A stretch of 64,000 nt of DNA from Smallanthus sonchifolius (GCA_023525975.1 CM042029.1:79962849-80026848), one strand, 5' to 3'; shown: positions 44,746 through 57,445, counted from the stretch's first letter. Notes: a model not told the origin generated them from the sequence alone. Numbers and translations are program-made.

Positions 44746-45179
44746 TTATTTTTACCTCCTCTAATTGGTTGTTTAAGATTACATTTTTGAAAGTCAAATT
44801 GAGTAAAAATTGTGCTCTGCATGTCGATTTCCTCCCAAAAAAGAATGATGCGCAATTAGTTGGTTGCTTTCATGAAGAATTTCCCAGCAAAATATGGTTA
44901 GAATCCGTGGCGGACCTACCACTTGAGGATGAGGGCACCCGCCCTTCATGAATTTTATTTAGTGTTATATATACGTTATATGTATCTAGTCAATCGACCA
45001 CAAAAACTTTCGATCCCCATGAAAAAAATTTAGGGTCCGTCAGCGGGTAGAATTGGTAATTTAAGGTATGTTTTGTAGTATTTTGTTGTTTGTTTGCTCT
45101 GTTTTATACCCTTCTGCCATGTTATATTACTATCATATTGTAAGGTCCGGTTTTCTTCACTAGGGTATTCAATAACCAT

Positions 45180-45972
45180 AGATTCAGCAATTAAGTCGGA
45201 CAGAATCCAAAAAAATAAAAGCAATAAGAATATCAAAGGGGACGAGAGATTATCAAATAAACACACTTGTATATTGATTAACACTATTACAACCAGTACC
45301 GAATACAAGCTTGTTCTACATGTCTAACCCTATTATACGAAAATAGGAAAACTATATATTTAGGAATTACAAAGTTCTCGCAAACTACATGGGCTTGGGC
45401 CCACGCAAACTTAATTTCATGGTACTAAGTTCTTGCTGAAGTTCTCACGCAAGAACTTGAAGCACTCGCTCAAGTATGCGCAAATCCCAATAGTTCACTC
45501 AAAATCTATGTTAGCTCAAACTTCATTCGAAACAGCTTTGTGATCCTTTAATACATCAGTCTATATAAGATATGGGACTCGCGTAGGATCTTCAATAAGC
45601 GAATTCAACAACATGTTGAGTCGGCGGAATCCGAAACGACATACACACACAAGCAAGTATCAAAGGGGACGAGAAAGAATTCATTGTAAAAGTTTTTGTA
45701 TATTGATAATAATCACTTATTACAAGTACAAATGTATAGCTACTCGTCTAACCCTAATACACGAGATTAAGCTAACTATTTATAGCTAATTACAAAGTTC
45801 TCACAATTAGTGGGTTTGGGCTTCACGGAAACTTCTAAGTACTCGCCAAATTTCTCGGGCAGAGAACTTTACATTATGAAGTTCTCGCAAATCCAGTTCT
45901 TGGTCAATCTTCAGTCTTTTAAACAACTCGGTGATTCAGTAAAGCTTCAGCCTATTAGGTTTAGCTCTTACA
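45180..45972 (-). mobile_element. Two related LTR copies in tandem (copia-like)
   Basis: The right copy, 45614-45972, begins TGTTGAGTCGG and ends GCTCTTACA. The complement of a polypurine tract (CTAAGGGAAGAT) follows at 45973-45984, making it a 3' LTR of a minus-strand element. A TATA box (minus GCTATAAATAGT) lies at 45776-45786. The left part (about 45180-45600) repeats the same words (ATCAAAGGGGACGAGA, TTACAAAGTTCTCGCAA...) with much divergence, so it is an older copy. Interior sequence to the right is cut at about 46175. Confidence 0.55.
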
Positions 45973-46184
45973 ATCTTCCCTTAGACTGATACACTCAAAG
46001 TAGTGTTCATATTTCATAATTGACTAAATGATCATTGCCTCCCGCGTATAGGCCTTTCATTTAGCAAGTGTCAACCCTAAAACCTTCGCAAACAGTTTAA
46101 TCTCCCTTTCATTGGACTCTGGCACGAACAATCTCTTTCCCGTAAGCCTCATCATATCCTCCTTGCCAAACTTCAACCATTATG

Positions 46185-46400
46185 ATTAATATACTTTTTA
46201 TATTTTGCAAATTAGCCACAACTTTTTATTTTGCAATATCACTAGAATATTATAAATAATATACTTTTTATTTTTAAGAAATTGACCATAAAACTTTTAA
46301 ACGTTGAAGTTTGATCCTAAAGAGATTTTTATTTTTATTTGTATCATATAGCCCCTTCAAATTACTAATTATATCTACATTTATTTGTGAAGTAAATGAA
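46185..46400. repeat. Dispersed repeat shared with 62395-62660
   Basis: Words AATAATATACTTTTTATTTTT, AATTGACCA(T/C)(A/G)AAACTTTT, GTTGAAGTTTG and ATCATATAGCCCCTTCAAATT occur in the same order at 62395-62535. No coding frame. Copies of an unnamed repeat family. Confidence 0.55.
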
Positions 46401-46439
46401 TAGTAACATTTTGTCATGTAGTGAATTTTTTTTAGTTTT

Positions 46440-47045
46440 TTTTTTCAATTGCTCAGTATATATTTGTGTTTGTGATTTTTGAGATTTTACGGTGAAGTGA
46501 CGTTTACTTTTACAACGAGGTACAACATTTGAGTTTTTTTCTTTTGTTTTTTTAATTGTTGCCTCTATATTGCATTCACATTTTTTGACACTACGATCTT
46601 AGATTTTACAAGGTACATTATAAGGTTTTATGGTAGAGTGATAGTCGTTACGACATGTTTTTGTATCTAGATTTTTTTTTGTTACTTGACGCTATTCTTT
46701 CAAGTTTTTTTGAGCTCGCTTTTACGAGAGATTATGTTTGAGGGTTTTATGACGAAGTGATAGCTATTGCCGCAGACAAACCGAACCGATAATGACCAAC
46801 TCACTCGACTATGTGTGAACATCATTGATGTTGGCATTGGTGTTACCGCAACCGGCATTGGTGTTACCGCAACCGGAATCGGTATTCTCTTTATCATGTT
46901 TCGCTTTTATGGTTTCCGATGACCCGAGCCGATAACAACCAATGTCACGTCGCATATCGCGGTGAAGAAACGACTAAACTTATGTCCTGTAGCGCGAACC
47001 TTTTCATAAATAGAACCCGCGCAATACGCGTGTGAGCCCAACTAG
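46440..47045 (+). mobile_element. Helitron-like element, 3' end at 47045
   Basis: It ends with the hairpin CGCGCAATACGCG (47018-47030), an 11-base spacer and CTAG (47042-47045), then T. This is the standard Helitron 3' arrangement. Inside is a direct repeat of 27 bases (GGCATTGGTGTTACCGCAACC... at about 46833-46880). The 5' TC end was not located. Related DNA recurs at 50526-50690. Confidence 0.5.
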
Positions 47046-47338
47046 TTAGATTAAAATAGAACCCTGCCATTCACAAATTGACACCCTTTTTTTTACATTT
47101 TCATTTTTAACCCTTATACTATATATAATATACGCTTTTAACATGTTTCATTTTCTATTAACTTTGTTTTCCTTTAATAACTTTCGTTACGAAGGGCACG
47201 TTTGTTTTTAGTTTTTTTTTTTGTCAACGTCCGATATAACATTTTTTTGAAAACGAAGTTGTATTCAAAACCGAGTTTCTTTTGTATCGTTTCCTATAAC
47301 GAGTGTCGTTACCGTTGTGGTACCATGACGAGCCGAAC
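47046..47338 (+). repeat. Repeat family continuing right of the solo LTR
   Basis: Related to 13185-13445. It is interrupted after 47338 by the solo LTR and resumes at 50526 with CTATTATGAGCGAACAACATCATT, which parallels the sequence at 46790-46830. Both facts support a single pre-insertion repeat. Confidence 0.5.
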
Positions 47339-50300
47339 TGTCACACCCTAACCGACGGTGGAAACGTCAGGGTGGGACATGTAGACTGTTAATAAGCTTA
47401 TGGTTTACTAATAGCTGTAATAATTACACAATCAATTTTATTTCATAGCTCAAGTAAACAATTACAACATTTACAAGAGTCATAAATACATGTATATCCT
47501 TATTAAGTTTAAAACTAGGTCCTCAATCCTAAGTGAAACAACTTGAATCTTAACTAAAACATCCGTACCTGAAACATGATAAAATGAGAGGGTCAACTAT
47601 AAATAGTTGGTGAGCATACATAGGTTTTGACACCACAAGTAAAGTTCAAAATGTTTTGTATACAATTCATATGATACATGGTTTATAAAGCATTTATGAA
47701 GAATCTATGTTAAGCTAGTTGCATAAATCAAACCTTGTAACTGAAGGGCATAACAACACATGTTATCCTAATGTAGGGCATAACAACACATGTTATCCTA
47801 ATGTAGGGCATAACAACACATGTTATCCTGATGTAAATGTAAGGCATAGCAACACATGTTATCCTGATGTAAATGCAGGGCATAACAATACATGTTATCC
47901 TAATGTAAATGCAGGGCATAACAATACATGTTATCCTAATGTAAAGAGTTAATGATTGCACGAGTGTATTATGCAACCTTAACAAATAGCATTCAAGCAT
48001 AAGGCACAAATAAACACATATGATCATATTGTAGAATTGTACGTGTGTAGTTGCAAATAGTGTTTGTTGTATAATCATGTTTCGCCCCAAAAATATAAAA
48101 AAAAAAATGGGCTATGTAAACTCACTTGTAATGATTCTAACAGGTCATACAAATTGTTAATAATGGATAGGCTTCGTGAGAATTTCTCACACTCAACCTG
48201 TATGGATAAATTTGTAGTCTAAAATCAATGTATGTCTAAAGGTAATAAGGAATTTTGAGGTTTTCGGGTTTCATATGATTTTGGGATTTGGATATGGGAC
48301 TCGAACAAATTTGAAAAGAAATATATATGTTTAAAATGATAAATTAATACTAATTGAAAGTAATTAGAAACTCTAATTAATAGTATTTATAATAGTAATA
48401 TGTTTGAATTTACTTATTTAATTATTCTAGAATAAATAAATAAATAAATTATGGAATGAAAAAGGTTTAAACAATTATTTTATGTAGATCAAATAATTAG
48501 TTTAAACTATTTAAATAATCTCTTTTATTTAAGTGATTTACAAAAGAGGTAGTTAAGTAACTGTGAATGTTAGATGAAATTAATTAGATTTGTACACTTA
48601 TTTATTTAAAATCATCATTTAAGTGTTTCTATAGATTTAGAATGTTTTAAATAATTATTCTTGCTAAAATAAATAATGTTTAAACAAAATATAAAATTTG
48701 TTTTATAAGTATTGCTATTTTACAAACAAAACAACATATTTAGATTCATCTAAATAAAGCATTTCTATTAATTTGATTTGCATGAAATTTAAGTGTGAAA
48801 ATAATGTTCTAGTCAAGTAACAATTAAGTCACAATTAGTTATTAATTAAAAATGTAGACTTTGATTTACATGATTTTATATATAAAAAATATAATTATAT
48901 AAAAAGGATGTATGAACCTTTACAAGATATATGGATTTTATAAACATAATCATATTTATGTTAAATATAATCTGGAAATTAGATATGTTAAATAAATAAC
49001 TTTGTTAAAGAATTTGCATGCATATATATTCATTTGCAAAGAGATAATTATATCCCTTGATTATAAAAAAAGGATTATTTAATAGTGGTTTTTGTTTTGT
49101 TTATAAAGGAATACATAATTTAAAAAAATGCATCTCAAAGGAGTAATATTCCCTTCTTTATGTTTTGTTATAAAGTAAAAGAAATGTATATATTTTTATA
49201 CCTCTATATGTGTGTGTGCTAAACAACAACAAAAATACTATTGAAAAAGGTTGTCCCCAAGGTTAGAACTCGAGACCCCCGAGTTGAAAGTGAAGGTTTT
49301 TAACCAACTGATCTGGGTTTATGACTTGTGTTAATTTCCCTGCCCAGCCCTCTGATTCCCTTCCTAATTGCAGACCAAGAACAAGACAGTCCCAGCCCCA
49401 AATCAATCAGCAGTTCTCACAGATAGCGAAGCAAGCAATAATGCTTTGATTTAGGATGTGAAAACGAGTAGGATTACCTGAGGATTAGGTCTTGATGCGT
49501 CCCGAAAAGGTGGAGTTTGTTCTTGTTGCTGGGTCGCGGCGGGTTGAAGGTCGGCAGCGATTTTGAGCACGATCTGGAGTAGAAAATGGTTTGTAGATGA
49601 TAGAGGGGTCGTTACCGGAATTCTTCTCTCAATACCAAGGCCAAATGGGACCCGTGGGTGGATTGAGTTCTTGCGCCGATTGGAAAATGGAGAGGAAGAA
49701 AAAAAGAACGATTTTTGTTTAATGATTTTGATTTGCAAATGAGATGGGAACTTAGAGGATAGTTATGACGCGTTTACAGCCTTGAATCAGCGAGATTTGC
49801 GGGATTAACACCATGAATTTGCCATTCATAACCCCTCACGCGACTTACCTAAAATGGGTTTCAATCCCTTTGAACTCGGTTATGATTTTCTAATCCATTA
49901 ACTGATGCGCAGCCCTGAACGGATCGTGAATGATTTGGACCCAAATAGGAAGGATTGGGATGGCGGATTTAGGGAGACTGATTGTGATTTACGCGCTTTT
50001 GACTTTTCATGGTCAAAATTGAATGTTTTCAGGGTTCAAGTGGGGGAGGTTCAAGTATGGTAAAGGGGTTCAAGGTTTAAATAAGGGTTCAAATGACTCA
50101 TTTTAAATGATAATTTAGTATTTTAGAGATGGTTTTAACAAATTTATAAAATCCTACACATTATTTATTTTATTCTAATTACTTTATATAGAAAAACTCT
50201 ATTTTTATAAAACTAAAAGTTTGTATAATTGATTCGTTTAATATAACCAAATAATTATGCATATGTAACTATTCTATTTTATATATTTTTTTTAAAATAT

Positions 50301-50520
50301 GCATAAATTATTAAAGCTCAAAGGTTTTATATTTGATTTATTTATTGTAACAAAGTATATATATATACATATATAATAGAAAATTTAATATCCAAACGAG
50401 ATTAAACTCATTGAAATAATATTTGATATGACACATTGTAATGTCCAAGTAAGGGATGAAAATAAAACATGATTATTGTATAACATGAAATAAAATAATA
50501 CAAAAATCATAGATGTTACA
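47339..50520 (-). mobile_element. 3.2 kb solo LTR (gypsy type)
   Basis: It begins TGTCACACCCTAACCG and ends CATAGATGTTACA, with an exact CGAAC duplication at 47334-47338 and 50521-50525. There is no internal region, primer site or polypurine tract, so it is a solo LTR formed by recombination between two LTRs. Read on the minus strand it starts TGTAACATC, like the other gypsy LTRs here. It contains the minisatellite at 47745-47945 and a minus frame (49451-49738) with no domain. Confidence 0.85.
47745..47945. repeat. 30/36 bp minisatellite inside the solo LTR
   Basis: Six to seven units of GGCATAACAACACATGTTATCCTAATGTA. The first are spaced 30 bases apart; the later ones add AATGTA or AATGCA to give 36. 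Each unit contains the palindromic core AACACATGTT. Translation gives repeated GHNNTCYPNV, which is a by-product and not a protein gene. Confidence 0.85.
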
Positions 50521-50689
50521 CGAACCTATTATGAGCGAACAACATCATTATTGGTATTGGTATTATCAGAACCCGTATTGTTATTCGCTTTAATGGTTTT
50601 CGACGACCCGAAACGGTAATTTTTTATTTTGTTATTTTTTTCCATTTTTATTATTTAGTTTAATGTTTCTCTTTTATTAACATTGTTTT

Positions 50690-51630
50690 TACCATGCTGA
50701 ATTCTTTGGATCAATTAAAGAAGTTTGAAGCTAAGGATAATGACAATTACTTAGTGGGATATTCTTCTAATCAGAGAACTTATCGTGTCTATAACAAGAT
50801 TAGAAGAATCGTGCCTTAATCCATTGACACCAATTGGCATGAAAGCAATCACTCGGACTCTGGGGACGGTCCTGATTGACTTTTTGATGTTGAATCTTTG
50901 TTTAAGTCATTTAATATTCCTATTTTTACTAATAATTATGTTCCAACTAATCCTTTCTTTTATGTGGAAAACCTAGGTCCTATAAACGAGTCATATTCTT
51001 CTTTCAAACAGTCAATCAGTGGATCCTCCACCTGTAAATACCACTCAATCCACTTTGATTCCTCTATTACAACAATTGAAACTGTTGAGGAGCAAAATCC
51101 TACAATAGTGGGTGTTGGTTAGCAGTCCTCCACTGCAGATTCGGATCCAGTGGAAGAACCCTTTATACCCGACAATAACATTACTAATCTAGCAGATAAT
51201 CTGGAAGAAGATGAGATCCTACAGTCAAGAATCCACAAGAATCACCCTACTGAGAACATCATTCGTCCTTTCAACGTGGGAGTCCGAAATCGAAGGACCT
51301 TGGGAGCAACTAATGACGGTTTATTCTCTTGCAAAGAACATCAGAGCTGCTTTACTTGAAAATAACTGGGTGGAAGCAATGTAGAAAGAGTTGCTACAAT
51401 TCTCAAAGTTGCACGTTTGGAATCTGGTTTATCTCCCAAAGAACAAAATTCCAATTGGTACTCGTTGTTGGGTATTTCATAAGAAGAAGGACGAAGGGGG
51501 AATTCTAATTCAAAATAAGGGCCGCTTGGTAGTTCAGAGGTTTTATCAAGAGGAAGGAATCGACTTTGATGAAGGTTTCTCACAAGTGGCTCGCTTGGAA
51601 GCCATAAGAATTGTAAAATGACTCGTTTAC
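50690..51630 (+). pseudogene. Ty1/copia pol fragment (integrase end to RT start)
   Basis: 50703-50800 encodes the post-integrase segment (KFEAKDNDNYLVGYSSNQRTYRVYN). 51220-51340 encodes IHKNHPTENIIRPFNVGVRNRRT, and 51391-51621 the start of RVT_2 (KNKIPIGTRCWVFHKKKDEGG, EEGIDFDEGFSQVARLEAIRI). Stops and frameshifts separate the pieces, and RT is cut off at about 51630, well before its catalytic Y-x-D-D. Dead fragment. Confidence 0.8.
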
Positions 51631-51639
51631 TAAACTCTA

Positions 51640-52012
51640 ATGTTGTTGCCATTAGAACTGTCGACAACCCTTTTTTTGTAAAACAAACTCACAATGAGCC
51701 CATAATGTTATCAATTGATATCCTATGGCCCATTAATGCAAAAAATTGATAAAATGTTGTGGTTTTTAATAAGAGAGGCCATGGATTTGTTAAAAAAGAT
51801 GAAAAAAAATTAGAAACTATTTGGTAAATATAAAATTTGTAGAGTTTGAAAAATAAGGGCAAAATGGTTATTTCTTAAATATTTTTTGATGAAATGGGTA
51901 AATCTAATGTAGTAACACATGTGTTAGACGAGTTCATATATTATTATTATGTCAAAATATGATTTTAGCCGAAAAGAATTCATTTACGAGCGACAAATAA
52001 TAGCTTGATTTA
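51640..52012. other. AT-rich spacer, nothing supported
   Basis: No frame, terminal repeat or RNA feature could be supported. Confidence 0.45.
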
Positions 52013-52590
52013 TGTAACATCCAAAAATAACAACTTTTATAATTATGAAGAAATAAAAGAAACGAAGATTTTGGAGGGACTAAAATCATAAATAACAAAC
52101 AAGGGGTGGATCCATCCACTTAAATACCTGGTCGTCACCTCTCCCATCCCCTTATAAACTTGCGCATACTATACTTAGAGAGAGAGTGAAAGAAAGTAAT
52201 CAGTTAGAGTGAGAAAGAAAGAAGAATCGGGTTAAAGCTTTCACAACTTCATCTTGCTTTTTATTGACTGAGAATCAACAAAGGAAGAAGAATCTAGAGA
52301 TCTACACATGTTTAAGGTAAAATCGACCCCTAAATCTCATGTTTTTGCTCGAAATGGGTATTTAGGGTAATAATGGTTTTAATCAAATACCACATGTGAG
52401 TCCTAGATGCCCCTTTTTAATGAACTTTTAGGCTGAGGTGCATACTCATATGTTAACAAATGTTTATGATGAATGTTAAAAACAAATGTGCCCTTTATTA
52501 TGAAACAATGTGCACTAAATGATTACGTGCTTTAATGTGCCAATATGATGAATGTTAAACCCTTGCCTTCGTGGCAAACAAATGACTAGA
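52013..52590 (+). mobile_element. Older gypsy LTR (plus strand), interrupted
   Basis: It begins TGTAACATCCAAAAATAAC, the same opening as the minus-strand gypsy LTRs at 39284 and 61651. A TATA box (CTTATAAACT) lies at 52151-52160, with a GA-rich leader after it and a splice-donor-like AAG|GTAAAAT at about 52317. The element is broken by the gypsy insertion at 52591 and resumes at 59285-59327 (CTAGACGGCTACTTACGTAG). Confidence 0.55.
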
Positions 52591-53619
52591 TGTCACACCC
52601 CGCCTCAGACACCCCCTGGACGTGTGCGAGCCCGATTGGTATCATTGGTTCTTTGATTTCAGAGTTTTTATAAAATATAGTGGAAGTCTTTTCAGTGGAT
52701 CGTTTCATCATTCTTTCAACCTCAAGTGTTGTAATTGTAAATATCAAAACTCAGTTGGAAAACAAAAGCCTTGTATTTACTTCATAAACATAGGGTTTCA
52801 ATACCCTTTTCATTTGATTACAAAACGTAGTTTGAAATCAAATACATGATGAGCCACTGTAAATAGTACAACACAGGGTTGATCAGTTCCCTAGTCATAT
52901 CTCCTTCTTTAGGATTTCTATTTACACGAGGCCTGAGAATCCTACGTGTATTCCATCCCTTTTCCTGGGTCAGATCTCATGTCTGCCCGTATACCTTCTC
53001 ATCACATTTTTTTCATTACCTGGAAAACATTTTTGAAAATAAAACGTCAGCGCGAACGATGGTGAATATAATAGCTTGACAGAAAATCATTTGGCACAAA
53101 CAAGTATTAATTTCATAATCACAACTTCCTGTTCAATCTACACACTCAGCAGGCCCGTCGTGTTCAATCACACCACAGTATACACTGGCTTCATAGCTTA
53201 TTACAGCCGACACGTCTACGCCTCCGGATTTGTTATAAGATAAGCAACAGCCGCAATCCGAGAATTTCACCCTAGACACGTGTATCCCTTGCAAGTTTTA
53301 TGTATACCTATCGCATGAATGCTTGTTCATAGAAGAACGTTGAGCATTACTTCGTTAACCTTTATTTGGCCATTTTCGCAAATAAAATGTTTGACATAAG
53401 TTTTGAAAGAGATAAAGTATTCACCTTTTTGTTAGGAATGAGCCTCTAAAGTCAAAGCTTATAAGCTACTCTAGCGTTCCGACCTTTATATGAGCGTTTC
53501 TTCTTAAACCGAGCACTACGAGGAGCGGGAATCGAACTGGGATCATCGGGGATCGTCGACGGAAGTTCTGGAACAAGTTTTAGAAGTAGAGGACAAGTTT
53601 GGGATGGGAAAAATGTTCA

Positions 53620-54000
53620 ACATCGTCCAACTATTCATAGGGGAGAACTGGGGTCCGTGGCGGACAGTTATGCTCGGGCTTGCGTCAGCCCTACACGTCT
53701 TAATCTGATTGGCTCGATTATAGTTTTGCGGGGCGTAGCGGTCCGTCACCCATAGATGTGGCAATTTCTGGTGAGTTTGCAGCTGGCGGACCGTTACTAC
53801 CTGGCGTGGCGGTCCGCCACGAGTACACGTCACAATAAGTGACCATTAGTCACTATACACGTGGCCAACCCGGATTGTTTGCTTAACCTACACGTAGCAG
53901 ACCGTTACCCTCTATGGTGGCGGTCTACCACCCAAACCAACACCTATAGCGGACCGTTATGGATAACCTTAGCTATTCGCTAAGGTCTTAAATCTCAAAT
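53620..54000. repeat. GCGGACCGTTA motif cluster in the gypsy 3' LTR
   Basis: Copies of GCGGACCGTTA and its complement-like GGTCCGCCA alternate every 30-60 bases. The same cluster in the 5' LTR (58795-59170) has more intact copies. It lies upstream of the TATA position on the minus strand, so it is probably the U3 enhancer region. Confidence 0.5.
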
Positions 54001-54132
54001 TTTCCAATTTAAACCCTGAACTTTAGTACAATTAGACTTACAGTCCCTAGGGTTTACCTTTTCGCCAAATCTTGGACATTTTTGGGGCAGGTGTTACATC
54101 CTCCCCACCTTGTTTGAAACTCATCCTCGAGT

Positions 54133-54660
54133 TTACTCAAATAGGTGTAGATATTTCTTTTTCATTTCAGAATCCAGTTCCCACGTGTACTCAGGTCCAC
54201 GTCTAGAGTTCCATTTTACTTTCACAATTATCAATTTCTTTCTTTTCAATCTATTTTCCTGCCTGTCCTGGATTTGCAAAGGTTGCTCCACAAATCTTAA
54301 CTTTTCATCTACCTCTACATATTGTAGGGGCATTACTAGAGTTTCATATACCAAACACTTGCGCAGATTTGACACATGGAATACATCGTGTACTCCATTC
54401 ATTTCATCTGGTAGTTCAAGTTGATAGGCCACAGGCCCAACTCTTTTCAAGATTTTGAATGGTCCTACGAATCTAGGACTTAATTTCCCTTTCTTTCCAA
54501 ATCTTACAACGTCTTTCCATGGTGACACTTTTAACAGAACGTTATCACCGACGTTGAATTCTAACGGTTTTCGTCTCTTATCAGCATAACTCTTTTGACG
54601 ATCACGAGCGGCTTTTAATCTATCTTTTATCCGGATAACTTTCTCAGTTGTTTCTAAAAC
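54133..54660 (-). pseudogene. Gypsy integrase C-terminus with chromodomain
   Basis: The frame encodes KVSPWKDVVRFGKKGKLSPR...GPFKILKRVGPVAYQLEL and FHVSNLRKCLVYETLV, then a chromodomain-like end (IIVKVKWNSRRGPEYTWELD, MKKKYLHLF). Integrase chromodomains steer gypsy chromoviruses to heterochromatin. It is shifted one frame from the catalytic part at 54690-55361. Confidence 0.8.
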
Positions 54661-54689
54661 TATTTCAGGTCCAGACAGCTGATTTTCTT

Positions 54690-55457
54690 TTATTTTCGAC
54701 CAATAGATTGGAGTTCGACATTTACGATGTATAAGGCTTCAAAAGGAGTGGCCTGTATACTCGTATGATAGCTATTGTTATAGGAGAATTCCATTAGAGG
54801 TAGGTGGTCATCCCAACTTCCTCCAAGGTCAATGACACAAGCTCTTAACATATCTTCAAGAGTTTGAATTGTTCTTTCGCTCTGCCCGTCCGAATAAGGA
54901 TGGTAGGCAGTGCTAAGATTCAATTTCGTACCAAGAGCTTTCTGGAAACTTTGCAAGAATCGAGAAGTAAATCTACTATCTCTATCTAATACGATAGATA
55001 GTCGCACACCGTGTAATGTTATGATTCCATTAACGTATAACTGTGCCAACTTATCCATGCTGAACGTTTCTTTCATAGGAAGAAAATGAGCCGACTTAGT
55101 GAGTCTATCAATGATAACGCAGATAGTATCATTTCCTCGACTTGTTTGGGGAACTGCTGTAATGAAATCCATGGTTATCATTTCCCATTTCCAGATAGAA
55201 ATTTCAATTTTCTGTAATAAACCATATGGCTTCTGATGTTTAGCCTTAACTTGAGAACATGTTAAACACTTTGCGACATAGATAGCGATATGTTTCTTCA
55301 TTCCTATCCACCAGTAATTGGCTTTTAGGTTTTTATACATCTTATCGCTTCCAGGATGCATTGTGTACTTAGATTTATGGGCTTCTTCCAGAATTTCTTC
55401 ACGAGTATTCCCGTAGATAGGAACCCAGATTCACTTGTTCATTCTAAGAATTCCGTC
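54690..55457 (-). pseudogene. Gypsy integrase catalytic core
   Basis: Contains the zinc-binding end (CLTCSQVKAKHQKPYG), then D in TMDFIT, D in LDRDSRFTSRF and E in DGQSERTIQTLEDM, the complete D,D,E triad. Two TGA stops just upstream (55419-55463) look like CGA codons hit by C-to-T. The frame is lost near 54690, before the C-terminal domain. Confidence 0.85.
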
Positions 55458-55460
55458 ATC

Positions 55461-56060
55461 TCATTTGATTAACTGATCAATCATGCCTTCCAATCCTTCC
55501 TTCTTAAGGTTGGGTTCATGCAAAGCAAGTTTCTGAGATTCCTTAATACGAGTAATAAGATCGATTTGGAGATCGAGTCTTAAAGCATGAACTCGTTTAG
55601 GTTTCTCATGTTCATTTCTGCTTAGAGCATCGGCTACGACATTGGCTTTTCCTTCATGATAACAGATTTCACAATCGTAATCATTTAGGACTTCCATCCA
55701 ACGTTATTGCCTCATATTCAGTTCCTTTTGACTGAATATATACTTCAGGCTTTTATGATCAGTGAACACGGTGAATTTGACTCCATATAGACAGTGCCTC
55801 CATAATTTTAATGCGAATATTATGGCGCCTAGTTCTAAGTCATGAGTCGTATAATTCTTTTCATGAGTTTTTAATTGACGAGAAGCATAAGCAATGACCT
55901 TGCTTCCTTGCATTAACACGCAACCAAAGCCGGTATGTGAAGCATCACAGTATACTGAAAAGCCTTCATTTCCATCTTGCAAAGCCAGTATGGGTGCTTG
56001 AGTCAGTTTCTGTTTCAGAGTTTCAAATGCTTCGGATTGTTTAGGACCCCCCGTTCATAC
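55461..56060 (-). pseudogene. Gypsy RNase H region
   Basis: Frame 55704-55982 encodes VYCDASHTGFGCVLMQ...VFTDHKSLKYIFSQKELNMRQ; after a TAA at 55704-55706 it continues as WMEVLNDYDCEICYHEGKANVVADALSR. The order and D residues fit the RNase H domain that removes RNA during reverse transcription. Upstream it joins the RT remnant across a six-G run with a frameshift at about 56050. Confidence 0.8.
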
Positions 56061-56805
56061 TTGACTGACTTGCGGCTCATAGAAGTTAATGGTACTGGCA
56101 TTGTCCCGTCTTTCTTCTTAACGAATAAGACTGGAGCTCCCCAAGGTGATGAGCTTGGTCTTATGAATCTTTTTTCGAGTAATTCGTCTAATTGCTTCTT
56201 CAATTCTGCCATTTCATTTGGAGCTAATCTGTACGGGGCTTTAGCAATAGGTGTCGTACCAGGTACAAGATTGATTCTGAACTCCACTTCTCTTTCAGGT
56301 GGAATTCCAAGCAGTTCATTAGGAAAGACATCAGGAAATTCATCCACAACCGGCATATCTTCAATTATCGTCTTAGTGTCGGTAGTTACAGAAAAAAGGT
56401 ACGCTAAGCATCCTTTTCTTAAGTACTTTATGGCTTTTAGCATTAAAATTATTCCAACAGAGTTGGATAATTTATCGCCATTTATTATAAGAGTTTTGCC
56501 TTTCAGTGAATGAAGTTCTATTGCCTTTTTATCACACAGGATACTTGCTTGGTTAGAGGCTAACCAATCCATTCCTAAGATAATTTCAAAACTTGCCAAA
56601 GTCATTGGCAATAATTTTGCAAGTATAACATGTCCTGAAAAATGTGATATGGCAATCGTTATGGATTTCAGAAATTTGGAGGAGGTCACCGTTGGCAGTC
56701 TCTACCATATATTTCTTGTCTAACTTAGCTAGAGTTTTATTTAACAGTCTACAGAATCTATGATCTATAAAACTTTGGTTTGCACCAGAGTCAAATAAAA
56801 CTCGA
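56015..56805 (-). pseudogene. Gypsy protease and truncated reverse transcriptase
   Basis: The protease active site D-S-G-A is at 56781-56792, in a different frame from the parts on either side because of small indels at about 56805 and 56690. Then come ILGMDWLASN, the PR-RT linker (FPDVFPNELLGIPPEREVEF) and the RT start (RPSSSPWGAPVLFVKKKDGTM). At about 56102 the sequence jumps to PLTSMSRKSVKYE, a segment normally after the RT palm. About 150 residues, including the catalytic Y/F-x-D-D, are deleted. Confidence 0.85.
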
Positions 56806-57445
56806 GCTTAAAAATGTCATCGACAAGAAATGTACCCATAATGACATCGGGCTTACCTGCTGCTTCGTGAGTGTTAAGAACAAATGCCCGCGCATTCTTC
56901 TTCACTCCATCTGCAGGTTTGAGACCTGTCCCGTCTGTTTTCTTCTGCTTCGGACAATTGATTTTGATGTGACCAGCTTCGCTACACCCAAAACAAGTAA
57001 TTGATTTCTTTTTATAACACTCTTTTGCTTTGTGTCCAGACATTTTACAATAGTTGCAGAAAATTCCAGCACAATCATTAGGGTTTTCAGAAGCAGATTG
57101 ATATTGGGGATCTTCAGAAGGATCTTCTTCATATGATTGAATTTGACTGGATTGTGCCACATTTCCTTGCACAGACTGGGTAGCAGTATTCCAGTTGCTA
57201 AAGTCTAATCCAGCATCCATCCATTGTCCGGAAGAGTTTTGGGATTGTGGGTGGTATTCGGGAGAATTAGGGAGTACAGCAAACGGGTCGTCATTATAGT
57301 AGGGCGAACATATAGGATTCTTTTGTGAACCTAACGGATGGTATTCTGGAGATTCTTGCTTAATGGGACGATTAGGATCGTAATACGGAACAGTATTTTC
57401 TCCAGACATCTGCAATCTTATCATATTAGTATTTGTCTTATTCAA
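56765..57445 (-). pseudogene. Gypsy Gag remnant with two zinc knuckles
   Basis: A 226-residue frame. It has an N-terminal Pro/Gln/Tyr-rich part with repeats of SPEYHP, then two CCHC knuckles, C-N-Y-C-K-M-S-G-H-K-A-K-E-C and C-F-G-C-S-E-A-G-H-I-K-I-N-C, and the start of the protease region. The usual capsid-forming Gag domain is absent although the frame starts only about 250 bases from the primer site, so an internal deletion is likely. Start ATG at 57443-57445, or the next Met at MSGENT (57409). Confidence 0.75.

Noticed and set aside
47719..47952. Repeat protein with GHNNTCYPNV units
   Set aside because: The frame is a by-product of a minisatellite inside an LTR and has no start context or partner exons.
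49255..49325. tRNA gene or SINE in the solo LTR
   Set aside because: GGTTAGAACTCGAGACC resembles a B-box region, but spacing and the A box are poor and no fold was convincing.
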